From NCBI GenBank assembly GCA_003518045.1, contig DOZK01000020.1:19292-76688 (forward strand): a stretch of DNA of 57,397 nt, written 5' to 3'. Both the position numbers and the translations under genes were made by a program. The notes under the pieces are model-generated. The model saw only the letters and a program-made list of their open reading frames with translations. It was not told the origin of the DNA and searched no databases. Source of the stretch: Candidatus Nomurabacteria bacterium. Lineage in GTDB: Bacteria; Patescibacteriota; Minisyncoccia; Phycocordibacterales; UBA5272. Of this stretch, positions 1-7,010 are shown one piece after another (position 1 is the stretch's first letter; every line of letters starts with the position of its first letter).

Positions 1-14
1 ACTTTTTGTATCTG

Positions 15-86
15 TGCCCCCGGCAGGAATCGAACCTGCAATAACGGCTTAGAAGTCCGCAGTTATATCCATTTAACTACAGGGGC
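15..86 (-). tRNA. tRNA-Arg (anticodon TCT)
   Basis: The reverse strand folds as a full cloverleaf. The acceptor arms GCCCCTG and CGGGGGC pair over 7 bp, the T arm has loop TTCGATT, and the anticodon loop CTTCTAA reads AGA. CCA is not encoded. The gene ends close to the window edge, so its 3' flank is mostly out of view. Confidence 0.93.
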
Positions 87-148
87 GTGGTTATATACTA
101 GCAAAAATATAATATATTGCACGCGTTAGCCCTTATTTTCTTTTGTAG

Positions 149-502
149 TTATTTTTTGGTTATTAATTTTACTCCAACATGACAATCTTTCAACAATTCT
201 GTTTTTTCAATACTAGTTGTTATAGAAATAATTTTTTCACTTTGTTTTATTAGTTCAGTATTCACTTTATATACGAGAGCCTCCAGTGTGTCGAAACGAT
301 TTTCTGTGCAAATCTTTATTATCGACTTTCGCATTGTTCCATAACACAAAGAGTCGTCAAAAATATCTTTCTTGGCTAAAATCTTATGAAACCGTGCTAA
401 CACTTCTGTATTTATTAGAAATTCTTGAGGGACAATTTTTTCTTTTTCTCTTAATCCATGAATTGCCCTAATCCTTAAATCTTTTATTAGTAATATGTAC
501 AT
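149..502 (-). CDS. folB: Dihydroneopterin aldolase-like protein (FolB)
   Basis: This 117-residue protein matches the small FolB family, which makes 6-hydroxymethyl-dihydropterin from dihydroneopterin in folate synthesis. The N-terminal block IRAIHGLREKEK followed by PQEFLINTEV is the usual FolB start, and the later YGTMRKSIIKICTENRFDTLE stretch corresponds to the conserved Y...F.LLE region. Length is normal for the family. Its start overlaps the end of the upstream cofE-like gene by 35 bp on the same strand, so the two are probably co-transcribed. No folE, folK or folP is visible in the window. Related epimerase or neopterin-mononucleotide activities cannot be excluded. Confidence 0.78.
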   Translation of the reverse strand: MYILLIKDLRIRAIHGLREKEKIVPQEFLINTEVLARFHKILAKKDIFDDSLCYGTMRKSIIKICTENRFDTLEALVYKVNTELIKQSEKIISITTSIEKTELLKDCHVGVKLITKK

Positions 503-1208
503 AATTTATATTTTTTAGATTTGTAAAAAGTGGCTGATACATGTCATCTCGTATATCAATATGAAGCTCCTTCTTATTTATTTTTTCACAAAATTTTATA
601 TCGGTATTTGTTATGACCGCGAGAGGTTTACACTCATTTCCTTCTCCCATAGTAAAGACAGCTCCTGTTGCTAGACTATCTGCTACATCAACTCTTGAGA
701 CTTTAAATTTTCTACCAAAAATATCACGCTTTCCTATATAATCTTTTATCCCACTAAAACCAGCATAACCAAGAGCAACCCCAGTAACACCAGCACGAAG
801 TGGGAGTATGCGACTATCTGTAATAATTATTCCAAGATTTTTTATTTTGTATTTTTCTTGTAATTCTTTACGGATTTTCTTTGCAGAAAGAAAACTATTT
901 TTAGGAAGAAGAATTAATTTTCCATTTGCATTTGACTCATCTATTCCGGCGGAGGCCATTACTACTCCGTCTTTTATTGTGAGCCACGCATAACGCGTCT
1001 TTATAGCAAATTCACTTTCTAATTTAATATATTTTTCTTTTGTTTTTTCGTTTTCTATTATTACAGTTCTGTTTTCTGATAAGGCAACTATTTTGGAGGT
1101 AATTACAATTACAGAATTTTCTTTTACATTTTTTATGTTTTTAATTATGAAGGAAATTAAATTTTCTCCTTCATTAAATATTTTTGTTTTTATTGGTTGT
1201 ATTTTCAT
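468..1208 (-). CDS. CofE-like gamma-glutamyl ligase, probably folate-linked
   Basis: The 246-residue protein resembles coenzyme F420-0:gamma-glutamyl ligases: an N-terminal VIVITSKIVALSE segment, then an SRILPLRAGVTGVALGYAGF block with the metal/GTP-site style residues, then a DVADSLATGAVFTMGEGNE segment near the end. No other F420 gene is visible, whereas folB overlaps its 3' end. A role in adding glutamate to a folate is therefore more likely than F420 synthesis; this is inference from context. The start is the first ATG. On the reverse strand a TATAAT box lies about 20 bp upstream. Confidence 0.72.
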   Translation of the reverse strand: MKIQPIKTKIFNEGENLISFIIKNIKNVKENSVIVITSKIVALSENRTVIIENEKTKEKYIKLESEFAIKTRYAWLTIKDGVVMASAGIDESNANGKLILLPKNSFLSAKKIRKELQEKYKIKNLGIIITDSRILPLRAGVTGVALGYAGFSGIKDYIGKRDIFGRKFKVSRVDVADSLATGAVFTMGEGNECKPLAVITNTDIKFCEKINKKELHIDIRDDMYQPLFTNLKNINYVHITNKRFKD

Positions 1209-1255
1209 GTGAGGAATGTTAGGGGGTAAATTATAAAACTTTTGTATTTTATCTT

Positions 1256-1415
1256 GTCATACTCGCGAAGGCGGGTATCCAGAGTCTTCTGATTTAAGTA
1301 AGCAGTAACCAGTGGGCAGCCTGCCTCGCCGGCAAGGCGGGTAAGCAGTAATACAAATGCAGACACTGGACCCGCCAGCCGGCGAGGCAGGTTCCCGTTT
1401 TCACGGGAATGACAT
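1256..1415. repeat. Dispersed inverted intergenic repeat, copy 1 (long form)
   Basis: The element begins GTCATACTCGCGAAGG and ends CACGGGAATGACAT, so its termini are inverted copies. The middle holds an AGTAAGCAGTAACCAGTGGG segment and two GC-rich CCTGCC..GGC palindromes. Related copies occur near 20.6, 24.2, 29.0, 38.5, 47.4, 50.2 and 54.3 kb. No protein is encoded. Confidence 0.8.
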
Positions 1416-1452
1416 GAGTGCGGGTTTCGTAATTCAAAGTAAGCTTATAAAG

Positions 1453-1485
1453 AAAAAGCGCCGCCCGATAGGGGTGGCGCTTTTT
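1453..1485. terminator. Bidirectional rho-independent terminator
   Basis: A GC-rich stem (AAAAAGCGCCGCCC with GGGGTGGCGCTTTTT) has A-runs on the left and T-runs on the right, so it can act on both strands. On the reverse strand it would end tRNA-Val read-through before the cofE promoter. Confidence 0.75.
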
Positions 1486-1559
1486 AGCACACAAAACCCT
1501 ATCTTTTGCGGAGATAAAGAGTTTTATTAGCAAAACTTGACCAAGTCATTGTATGGGAG

Positions 1560-1812
1560 TTGTTTAACATAGTTGTATAGTAGCAGAAAAATTAGGGAGG
1601 GGCGAGAGGTGGAAGTTTCTATAAATATAAGGGTCGGTCACCACTTTGGTATTTTATTTCATATCTTCGATACTCATAAAACACTCAAAGTCGCGACCCC
1701 GGGAAAAACCGACAAAAAAGTATTTCAAAAATAATTGAGCCCAATTTTTGAAACACTTTTTCGTAGACCGGTTTTTCGTTCGACCCCTACGAAAAGTGCT
1801 AAAAGCACTTTT
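1560..1812. other. Non-coding stretch with overlapping hairpins
   Basis: No convincing gene is present. Three hairpins can form in competition: an imperfect long one (about 1702-1777, arms GGGAAAAACCGAC..ATTTC and GAAAC..GACCGGTTTTTC), a second (1754-1766 with 1787-1798) and a third at 1789-1812 (GAAAAGTGCT, loop AAA, AGCACTTTTC). Bases 1778-1788 (GTTCGACCCCT) are an inverted copy of the tRNA-Val T-arm region. Confidence 0.6.
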
Positions 1813-1882
1813 CTCTATCTCCCACAAATACTAAAAAACACTATCTGCAGATAGTGTTTTTTAGTATTTGTGGGAGATAGAG
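1813..1882. repeat. 70-bp perfect palindrome that includes the tRNA-Val 3' end
   Basis: The two 35-base halves are exact reverse complements, centred on CTGCAG at 1845-1850. The right half contains the last 12 bases of tRNA-Val (transcribed leftward), so the tRNA 3' strand is followed by a fully complementary copy. Confidence 0.9.
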
Positions 1883-1943
1883 GGGTCGAACCTCTGACCT
1901 GATGAGTGTAAATCAACTGCTCTACCAACTGAGCTAATCTCCC
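1871..1943 (-). tRNA. tRNA-Val (anticodon TAC)
   Basis: The reverse strand gives GGGAGAT...ATCTCCC acceptor arms, a D arm GCTCAGTTGGTAGAGC, an anticodon loop TTTACAC (anticodon TAC, Val) and a T arm AGAGGTTCGACCCCTCT. One mismatch is seen in the anticodon stem. CCA is not encoded. It lies head to head with the rluD-like gene. Confidence 0.9.
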
Positions 1944-1950
1944 TAATATG

Positions 1951-1959
1951 TGTTATAGT
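1951..1959 (+). promoter_or_regulatory. Extended -10 promoter of the rluD-like gene
   Basis: TGTTATAGT fits the TGN-TATAAT form. Only 10 bases separate it from the ATG at 1970, so the predicted transcript has almost no leader. Confidence 0.55.
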
Positions 1960-1969
1960 AACCCATATT

Positions 1970-2701
1970 ATGGATTTCCGCAAGATATACGAAGACAACC
2001 ACACTTTAGTCATAGATAAGACTATTGGCATTATGGTGCACCCAGATGAGAGACAGGACGAAAAGACTATCTCTGACTGGTTTAAAGAAAACTACAATGT
2101 TTTAGGTGCGGGAGAGCTTTCGCGTGAAGGTATAGTTCACAGGCTAGACCGTAATACAACGGGAGTGTTAATTCTTGCAAAAGATAAAATTGCCTACACC
2201 TCATACAAGAAACAATTTAAGGATCACACCGCAAGAAAAGTTTATCGAGCAATTGTTGAAGGAAATTTAAAAAATGATATAGGAATGATATCTGCTCCGC
2301 TTGCTCGTGCTAAAAGTGATTTCCGCAGACGCACTATTGTTGATATGTTTTCAGGTGATCAAAGAGGGGAGGAAAGAGAAGCCATTACTCGCTATAAAGT
2401 TTTGTCTCGTTCCAAAACAAAAGACGGCAGATCTTTTACTTATGTTGAGTGCTATCCATTAACCGGACGCACACATCAAATTCGTGCGCACTTTAGAGGT
2501 ATTCGTCATCCAATTATTGGAGACGATTTATATGGTTCGGAAATCGGAAAAGATTTAGCTCCTAGGTCTATGCTTCATGCATATTCATTAACGCTGGATA
2601 TTCCAGGAGAAAAAGAAGGGAAGGTAACAAAAACCTTTATTGCTGATATTCCAGAGGATATGATTGAAGTTTTAAAGCGTCTTCTATTGGATGGAAAATA
2701 A
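1970..2701 (+). CDS. RluA/RluD-family pseudouridine synthase
   Basis: This 243-residue protein belongs to the RluA family, which isomerises uridine to pseudouridine in 23S rRNA or tRNA. The catalytic-loop signature HRLDRNTTGVLILAK is present near residues 62-76, with the catalytic Asp in HRLD, and the second family motif GRTHQIRAHF follows near residues 170-179. There is no N-terminal S4 RNA-binding domain; the protein starts directly with the catalytic fold (FRKIYEDNHTLVIDK), so it is shorter than E. coli RluD (about 326). Which uridine it modifies cannot be told. It is transcribed away from tRNA-Val from its own extended -10 box. Confidence 0.9.
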   Translation: MDFRKIYEDNHTLVIDKTIGIMVHPDERQDEKTISDWFKENYNVLGAGELSREGIVHRLDRNTTGVLILAKDKIAYTSYKKQFKDHTARKVYRAIVEGNLKNDIGMISAPLARAKSDFRRRTIVDMFSGDQRGEEREAITRYKVLSRSKTKDGRSFTYVECYPLTGRTHQIRAHFRGIRHPIIGDDLYGSEIGKDLAPRSMLHAYSLTLDIPGEKEGKVTKTFIADIPEDMIEVLKRLLLDGK

Positions 2702-2774
2702 ACATGGATTAAACATTAGTTTTTGTATTTATCTAACATCTAAAATCTATTGTCTAATGTCTACCCAAAAGCTG

Positions 2775-2803
2775 TTGCTTATATAGATTTTTTGTGTTAA
2801 AAT
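2775..2803 (+). promoter_or_regulatory. rplS promoter
   Basis: TTGCTT, a 17-base spacer and TAAAAT form a sigma-70 type promoter, giving a leader of about 35 bases before the rplS ATG. Confidence 0.6.
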
Positions 2804-2843
2804 ACCCCCACTTAGATTACTACATAGAATCTTGTAAGAAATT

Positions 2844-3272
2844 ATGAAAACAACTATTAAGTTAACACCCGTTGATATTGAAGTCCGTAAAGGACTTGAT
2901 TTTGCATCTGGAGACATTGTTCGTGTATGGAATAAAATCAAAGAAGCTGATGGAAAGACAAGACTTCAAGCTTTTGAAGGAATGGTTCTTGCTCGAAAGC
3001 ATGGTACAGAGATAGGTGGGACTTTCACAATTCGTAAAGTTGCGTCAGGTGTTGGAGTGGAACGTGTATTCCCACTTTATTCTGTAATGATTGATAAGAT
3101 TGAATTAGTCCGTCATGCGAAAACTCGTAGAAGTAAACTTTATTATGTTCGCGATAAGGCATTACGTGATGTACGTAGAAAGTTAAAGAAAGATGTTAAA
3201 GTTGTAAAGAAAGGAAGTACAACAACAACCGAAGTAGCTGTAGAAGAAACTCCGGAAGAAGTTACAGCATAG
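2844..3272 (+). CDS. rplS: Large ribosomal subunit protein bL19
   Basis: The 142-residue product is bL19, which sits at the interface of the two ribosomal subunits. The conserved parts are easily seen: DIVRVWNKIKEADGKTRLQAFEGMVLARK, then TFTIRKVASGVGVERVFPLYSP-like text, then KTRRSKLYYVRDKALRDVRRKL. It is a little longer than typical bL19 (about 115) because of a C-terminal tail rich in Lys, Thr and Glu after residue 120. It stands alone, with its own promoter and a strong terminator 10 bases after the stop, so it is not co-transcribed with trmD or rpsP as in many bacteria. Confidence 0.96.
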   Translation: MKTTIKLTPVDIEVRKGLDFASGDIVRVWNKIKEADGKTRLQAFEGMVLARKHGTEIGGTFTIRKVASGVGVERVFPLYSVMIDKIELVRHAKTRRSKLYYVRDKALRDVRRKLKKDVKVVKKGSTTTTEVAVEETPEEVTA

Positions 3273-3281
3273 TAAAAATAA

Positions 3282-3310
3282 AAAGAGCGAGGCCGTAGGC
3301 CTCGCTCTTT
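3282..3310 (+). terminator. rplS terminator
   Basis: A 13-bp perfect stem (AAAGAGCGAGGCC with GGCCTCGCTCTTT, loop GTA) is followed by AGTTTTT. Confidence 0.88.
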
Positions 3311-3366
3311 AGTTTTTAATTTTTCCGTGTTAGTATTTCAATACCTCATAAGAAATTAAATTAAAT

Positions 3367-3451
3367 GCCCAGGTGGGGAAATTGGTAGACCCATTACCTT
3401 GAGGTGGTAACGTCGAAAGACATGCTGGTTCAAGTCCAGTCCTGGGCACCA
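3367..3451 (+). tRNA. tRNA-Leu (anticodon GAG)
   Basis: This is a class II tRNA with a long variable arm (about CGTCGAAAGACA). Acceptor arms are GCCCAGG and CCTGGGC, the anticodon loop TTGAGGT gives GAG (Leu, CUY codons), and the T loop is TTCAAGT. CCA is encoded at 3449-3451, unlike the other three tRNAs here. Confidence 0.93.
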
Positions 3452-3456
3452 AATTT

Positions 3457-3488
3457 AAAAACACTAAGTCACTCGACTTAGTGTTTTT
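3457..3488 (+). terminator. tRNA-Leu terminator
   Basis: A 14-bp perfect stem (AAAAACACTAAGTC with GACTTAGTGTTTTT, loop ACTC) directly follows the tRNA. Confidence 0.85.
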
Positions 3489-3585
3489 ACATTTTATGCT
3501 CAAATTAAAAGAATTCCTCGCTCTTCAAAAAATATCGAAAATGTGTTAGAGTAAAACCCTAATTCGGAAACGAATTGTGTATATG

Positions 3586-3657
3586 GTGCCTATAGTGTAA
3601 TGGTTAGCACGCGGGCTTGTGGAGCCCTCAGTTCCGGTTCAAATCCGGATAGGCACA
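3586..3657 (+). tRNA. tRNA-His (anticodon GTG)
   Basis: Acceptor arms GTGCCTA and TAGGCAC, anticodon loop TTGTGGA (GTG, His) and T loop TTCAAAT are clear. A G precedes the acceptor at 3585, which fits an encoded G-1. CCA is not encoded. Confidence 0.93.
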
Positions 3658-3712
3658 CACGTATTTTAAGAAAACCCCTTAAGAGGGGTTTTCTTGTGTG
3701 TGCCTATCCGGA
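3644..3712 (+). terminator. tRNA-His terminator nested in an inverted copy of the tRNA 3' end
   Basis: The inner stem (3668-3678 with 3685-3695, AAGAAAACCCC/GGGGTTTTCTT) is an ordinary terminator. The outer arms, 3644-3660 and 3696-3712, are exact 17-base reverse complements, and the left arm is the 3' end of the tRNA itself (TCCGGATAGGCAC and the bases after it). Confidence 0.85.
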
Positions 3713-3793
3713 GGAAAAGGGACTGGAATACATAAATTATACCTAAAAATACACATAATTTACGTTTATAATAAATACTTAAAAATTTAGAAT

Positions 3794-3802
3794 TGATATA
3801 CT
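3794..3802 (+). promoter_or_regulatory. Extended -10 box before the 89-residue membrane protein
   Basis: TGATATACT lies 8 bases before the ATG at 3811, which predicts a leaderless mRNA and argues for that ATG over one at 3793 that would lie inside the promoter. Confidence 0.55.
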
Positions 3803-3810
3803 CTTTAAAT

Positions 3811-4080
3811 ATGGAATCCCAAATTAAACAAATACAAGAAGATTTAGAAATAATAAAAAATCGAAACAAAAAAGTCGAGCAGAATAAAGCTTGGGAGACA
3901 AGTTTTTTTCGTAAGATTTCAATAATAGTAATAACTTACATTGTTGCATCCTTAGTTATGTATTTTATCGGAGTTCCAAACTTTTTACTTAATGCCCTCA
4001 TTCCAACTATTGGATTTTTCCTCTCAACCCTCTCATTTTCTTTCTTAAAAAATTGGTGGATAGAAAAATTTGCTAAATAA
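3811..4080 (+). CDS. Small two-helix membrane protein of unknown function
   Basis: From the ATG at 3811 the protein has 89 residues: a charged, probably coiled-coil N-terminus (MESQIKQIQEDLEIIKNRNKK), then two hydrophobic helices (about residues 37-55 and 58-80) joined by a short GVPNF turn, and a basic end. An upstream in-frame ATG at 3793 overlaps the promoter and is unlikely. I recognise no named family. It sits 18 bp before the gene for a secreted protein, in the same direction, so the two may share a transcript. Confidence 0.65.
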   Translation: MESQIKQIQEDLEIIKNRNKKVEQNKAWETSFFRKISIIVITYIVASLVMYFIGVPNFLLNALIPTIGFFLSTLSFSFLKNWWIEKFAK

Positions 4081-4098
4081 GTTTACAATAGTAGACAT

Positions 4099-5352
4099 AT
4101 GTCAAAAAATAAAATACTAAGCATAGCTATTTCCTTACTTGTTATTCCTCAAATTACTTTTGCTGTTTGGTGGAACCCTATTTCTTGGTTTAGTTTTAAT
4201 AAAACAAAACAGACAAAAGAAATTGTAGGAAAATCTGCGGAACAGAGTGGCTTAAATTCAGTAATTACTAAAGCAACTAGCTCTAATTTTTTAGTCGGTA
4301 GTACAAGTAAAGAATCACAAAAAAAGATTTTAGAAGAAGTAAAAAATAAAGAATTAGAATACAAAAAAATTTTAGCCGATAGAAAAAACGCGAAGGAACA
4401 AATAGAAAAAAATACTGAGATTTCTAAAAAAGAAAATACGATCAGTCCAGCACAAAATGAGACAACAAAAAGTAACGGAGTTAATTTAACCATCGTTACA
4501 AACCAAGGTGGAAGTATTTTCTATCCAGAAAATACTATTTTTTGTCATAATCTAGAAACTTGTAAAAAAACTTTCTCCGGGAACAAAAAAATTAATTTAA
4601 AAGCAATCCCTATGGAAGGCTACGCTTTTAAAGAATGGTCAGAAGCTAGTTGTGGTAAGTCTTTAGAATGTATTATTAATACGCTGGAAGATATGACCGT
4701 ATATGCTAGATTTGAAGTTAAGAAACCAATAGAACGTACTGGACGTATCACCTCAATATCTCATCCGTCCGAAACTTGTTATGTAACACTAGGGAGAGAG
4801 AATTGTAATATTCCTTTACGATGGGTAAATAATACAGCCCTCGATATGTTAATTAATCTTGATGGAACAGAATATTACATATCAACAGAGGATAAAAATA
4901 GTTTTCCGTATCCACTGGATGCTGATCCAGTAGAAATTGCTAAAGCAGAAACTGAAAATGCGACAGGCCTTACTTTTCTTACATTAGAACGAGGTACTCA
5001 TAAAATTTCTCTTACTGGTGGCGGAAAGACATTAGATACAGTTAATATAAACGTAGAATGTGCTACTGATACTTCTTGGGATGGTAGAAAGTGTTGGCAA
5101 AAAGGAGCTAATCAACTTTTTATTTTTAGAGAAGAAGGGGTAGTTATTAAATCAGATTTACCAGGTATCAATTGTGGTTATAATCCAGAAAAATGTTTAG
5201 CTGGTTTTGCTTCAGGAAAAATAGTTACATTAAAAGCAATAGTAGCGAAAGGCCGCTCTTTCGGTGAGTGGACAGGGGATTGTTCTGGTAAAGAATTAAC
5301 TTGTACATTGTTGATGGACAAGCAAAAAAATGTCGGGGTTAAAATAAGGTAA
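4099..5352 (+). CDS. Secreted protein with two divergent InlB-type repeats
   Basis: The 417-residue protein starts with a signal peptide (MSKNKILSIAISLLVIPQITFA, likely cut after A). A lysine- and glutamate-rich linker, partly coiled coil, runs to about residue 125. Two modules of the divergent InlB B-repeat type follow: the first around 130-210 (TNQGGSIFYP...GYAFKEWS...VYARFE) and the second at 350-417 (GVVIKSDLPG...GRSFGEWTGDCSG). Both contain paired Cys residues that could form disulfides outside the cell. The region between them (about 215-320) is beta-rich and unassigned. Such repeats usually occur in surface or adhesion proteins; the function here is not known. Confidence 0.7.
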   Translation: MSKNKILSIAISLLVIPQITFAVWWNPISWFSFNKTKQTKEIVGKSAEQSGLNSVITKATSSNFLVGSTSKESQKKILEEVKNKELEYKKILADRKNAKEQIEKNTEISKKENTISPAQNETTKSNGVNLTIVTNQGGSIFYPENTIFCHNLETCKKTFSGNKKINLKAIPMEGYAFKEWSEASCGKSLECIINTLEDMTVYARFEVKKPIERTGRITSISHPSETCYVTLGRENCNIPLRWVNNTALDMLINLDGTEYYISTEDKNSFPYPLDADPVEIAKAETENATGLTFLTLERGTHKISLTGGGKTLDTVNINVECATDTSWDGRKCWQKGANQLFIFREEGVVIKSDLPGINCGYNPEKCLAGFASGKIVTLKAIVAKGRSFGEWTGDCSGKELTCTLLMDKQKNVGVKIR

Positions 5353-5354
5353 AT

Positions 5355-6002
5355 ATGAAATTAAAATCATTAGCAAAAATAGATTTGCCGAGGGAGAAGC
5401 TTCAGAAGTATGGAGTTAATAAGCTCAAAGACCATGAACTTTTGGCTCTTTTGCTTGGTTCTGGAATTAAAGATACAAATGTATTAGAACTTTCAAAAAA
5501 GATTTTAAAAAATATAGAAAAGGATGGAATTGATAAAATTACTTTAGAAAAACTTTTGGTAATTAAAGGCCTCGGTAAAGCAAAATCCTCACAAATTATT
5601 GCATTATTGGAACTCGGAAAGCGTTTGCATACAGACCGTAATCCCGAAGTATTATCAGCACAAGATGTATGGAATCTATGTGCAGACTTTCGTGAATCAA
5701 AGAAAGAACATTTTGCAGCATTTTTTTTAGATACTCAAAGTCGTCTAATAGAAAGGCAAATTATTTCAATCGGAACTTTAAATACAAGTCTTGTTCACCC
5801 GCGCGAAGTTTTTGAACCAGCTATAAAACTTTCAGCAGCGTCAATAATTATCGCCCACAATCACCCGTCAGGGTCACTTGAACCTTCAAAAGAAGATAAA
5901 AAAGTTACCGAACGACTCAAACAATCAGGGGAATTACTTGGAATTGAAGTCGTTGACCATATTGTTCTTTCAAAATCAGGGTTTTTAAGTATAAAGTCAT
6001 AA
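5355..6002 (+). CDS. radC: RadC-family JAB/MPN domain protein
   Basis: The 215-residue protein has the complete RadC layout. An N-terminal helix-hairpin-helix region (LLALLLGSGIKDTNVLELS... LLVIKGLGKAKSSQIIALLELG) is followed by a JAB/MPN metalloprotease-like domain with the metal motif HNHPSG at residues 168-173 and the Asp ten residues later. Despite the historic name, RadC has no firm repair role; it is often found with mobile and defence genes, and here it directly precedes the restriction-modification island. The ATG lies 2 bases after the previous stop. Confidence 0.92.
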   Translation: MKLKSLAKIDLPREKLQKYGVNKLKDHELLALLLGSGIKDTNVLELSKKILKNIEKDGIDKITLEKLLVIKGLGKAKSSQIIALLELGKRLHTDRNPEVLSAQDVWNLCADFRESKKEHFAAFFLDTQSRLIERQIISIGTLNTSLVHPREVFEPAIKLSAASIIIAHNHPSGSLEPSKEDKKVTERLKQSGELLGIEVVDHIVLSKSGFLSIKS

Positions 6003-6049
6003 AATTACATTTAAATTAAACAGTAACAAGTGTGTGTGTCTAAAAATGA

Positions 6050-6078
6050 TTGACATTTAAAATATAGTTTGATAATAT
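6050..6078 (+). promoter_or_regulatory. Promoter of the restriction-modification island
   Basis: TTGACA, a 17-base spacer and TAATAT form a near-consensus promoter that ends 6 bases before the ATG at 6085. All genes up to 15.9 kb lie downstream on the same strand with short gaps. Confidence 0.7.
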
Positions 6079-6084
6079 GTAATT

Positions 6085-6684
6085 ATGTTTAGAAAAGTTA
6101 AATTACAAGATATTGCTGAGGTATATACAGGATATACCTTTCGTGAAGCCGTTTTGCCTGCATTAAATGGTAATATTTCTGTTTTACAGGCAAAAGATAT
6201 TATTCAAAATGAGTCTATTTTAAACACAAGTGGTCTTACCAAAGTTTCTCTCGAACTATCTCGCAGTAATTCATATGTTTTATATAATGACATTCTTTTA
6301 ATATCTCGCGCTAGAGGTCCTGGAAGTTTTCGGTCAACTATTTTTGAGAGTAAAGAAAAAAACGTAATAGCGTCCTCATCTATTTTTATAATACGCATTA
6401 CAGATAAAATTATTTTACCTAAATACATTTCAATATATTTAAACTCCTCAGATGGGCAGAATGATTTGGTACAATTATTATCAGGTTCATATATAAAAAC
6501 AGTGCCACGAAAAAATTTAGAAGAATTACAGATACCGATACCATCACTCCAAAAACAAAAAATATTTATAGAACTCAATGAAAATATTAAACAACAAGAA
6601 AAGATTTTAGAAAGGAAAAAAGAAATAAAACAAAACATTATTAACACAGCATTCACTAATTTAGTTAGAGAACAAAAGATATGA
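6085..6684 (+). CDS. hsdS: Half-size type I restriction specificity subunit (one TRD)
   Basis: The 199-residue protein is a single target-recognition domain followed by one conserved helix, about half a normal HsdS. The start FRKVKLQDIAEVYTGYTFRE and the later LEELQIPIPSLQKQKIF segment are typical of HsdS domain boundaries, and the C-terminal part (about 160-195) is a helical spacer. Half-size HsdS proteins can work as dimers, or may be left-over or switchable specificity modules. A full two-domain hsdS lies 3 kb downstream, so this one may give the same HsdM a second specificity. Its stop overlaps the next start by 4 bp. Confidence 0.83.
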   Translation: MFRKVKLQDIAEVYTGYTFREAVLPALNGNISVLQAKDIIQNESILNTSGLTKVSLELSRSNSYVLYNDILLISRARGPGSFRSTIFESKEKNVIASSSIFIIRITDKIILPKYISIYLNSSDGQNDLVQLLSGSYIKTVPRKNLEELQIPIPSLQKQKIFIELNENIKQQEKILERKKEIKQNIINTAFTNLVREQKI

Positions 6685-7007
6685 AAACAAAAACAGAAAA
6701 CACAATAGCAGAATCGATGAAAGTGGAAATTGCTTTCCCTGAGTGTGTTCATATAGAGCTTGTTCGGGCAAATGATATAAGACATTATGAAATATTTTTG
6801 TGGTTAATTTCTTTGTCTATGTCTGTATCCTCTGGTTTTTGGGTATCTTTTGCCACAACACCTTTTAATAAAGTCTTACTCGCAGTTAGTCTTTCTTTTA
6901 CTTTGTTTACATTAGTTTTTGGAGCTGTAGCTTATTATTATCGTTTAAAGATAAAAGATACGAAACTAAAAAAGATTCTTATATTAGATAATTTTAACAA
7001 TAAATAA
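6681..7007 (+). CDS. Small two-helix membrane protein in the restriction island
   Basis: The 108-residue protein has a polar N-terminus (to about residue 30), two hydrophobic helices (about 36-56 and 62-84, the second ending AVAYYYRLK) and a short basic tail. It overlaps hsdS by 4 bp and ends 3 bp before hsdM, so it is translated within the operon. I recognise no family. Small membrane proteins occur as effectors in some defence islands, but nothing in the sequence proves such a role. Confidence 0.6.
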   Translation: MKTKTENTIAESMKVEIAFPECVHIELVRANDIRHYEIFLWLISLSMSVSSGFWVSFATTPFNKVLLAVSLSFTLFTLVFGAVAYYYRLKIKDTKLKKILILDNFNNK

Positions 7008-7010
7008 ACC

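Noticed and set aside
1294..1533. 79-codon reverse frame in the first repeat copy
   Set aside because: It lies wholly in the dispersed repeat and terminator, with repeat-derived composition.
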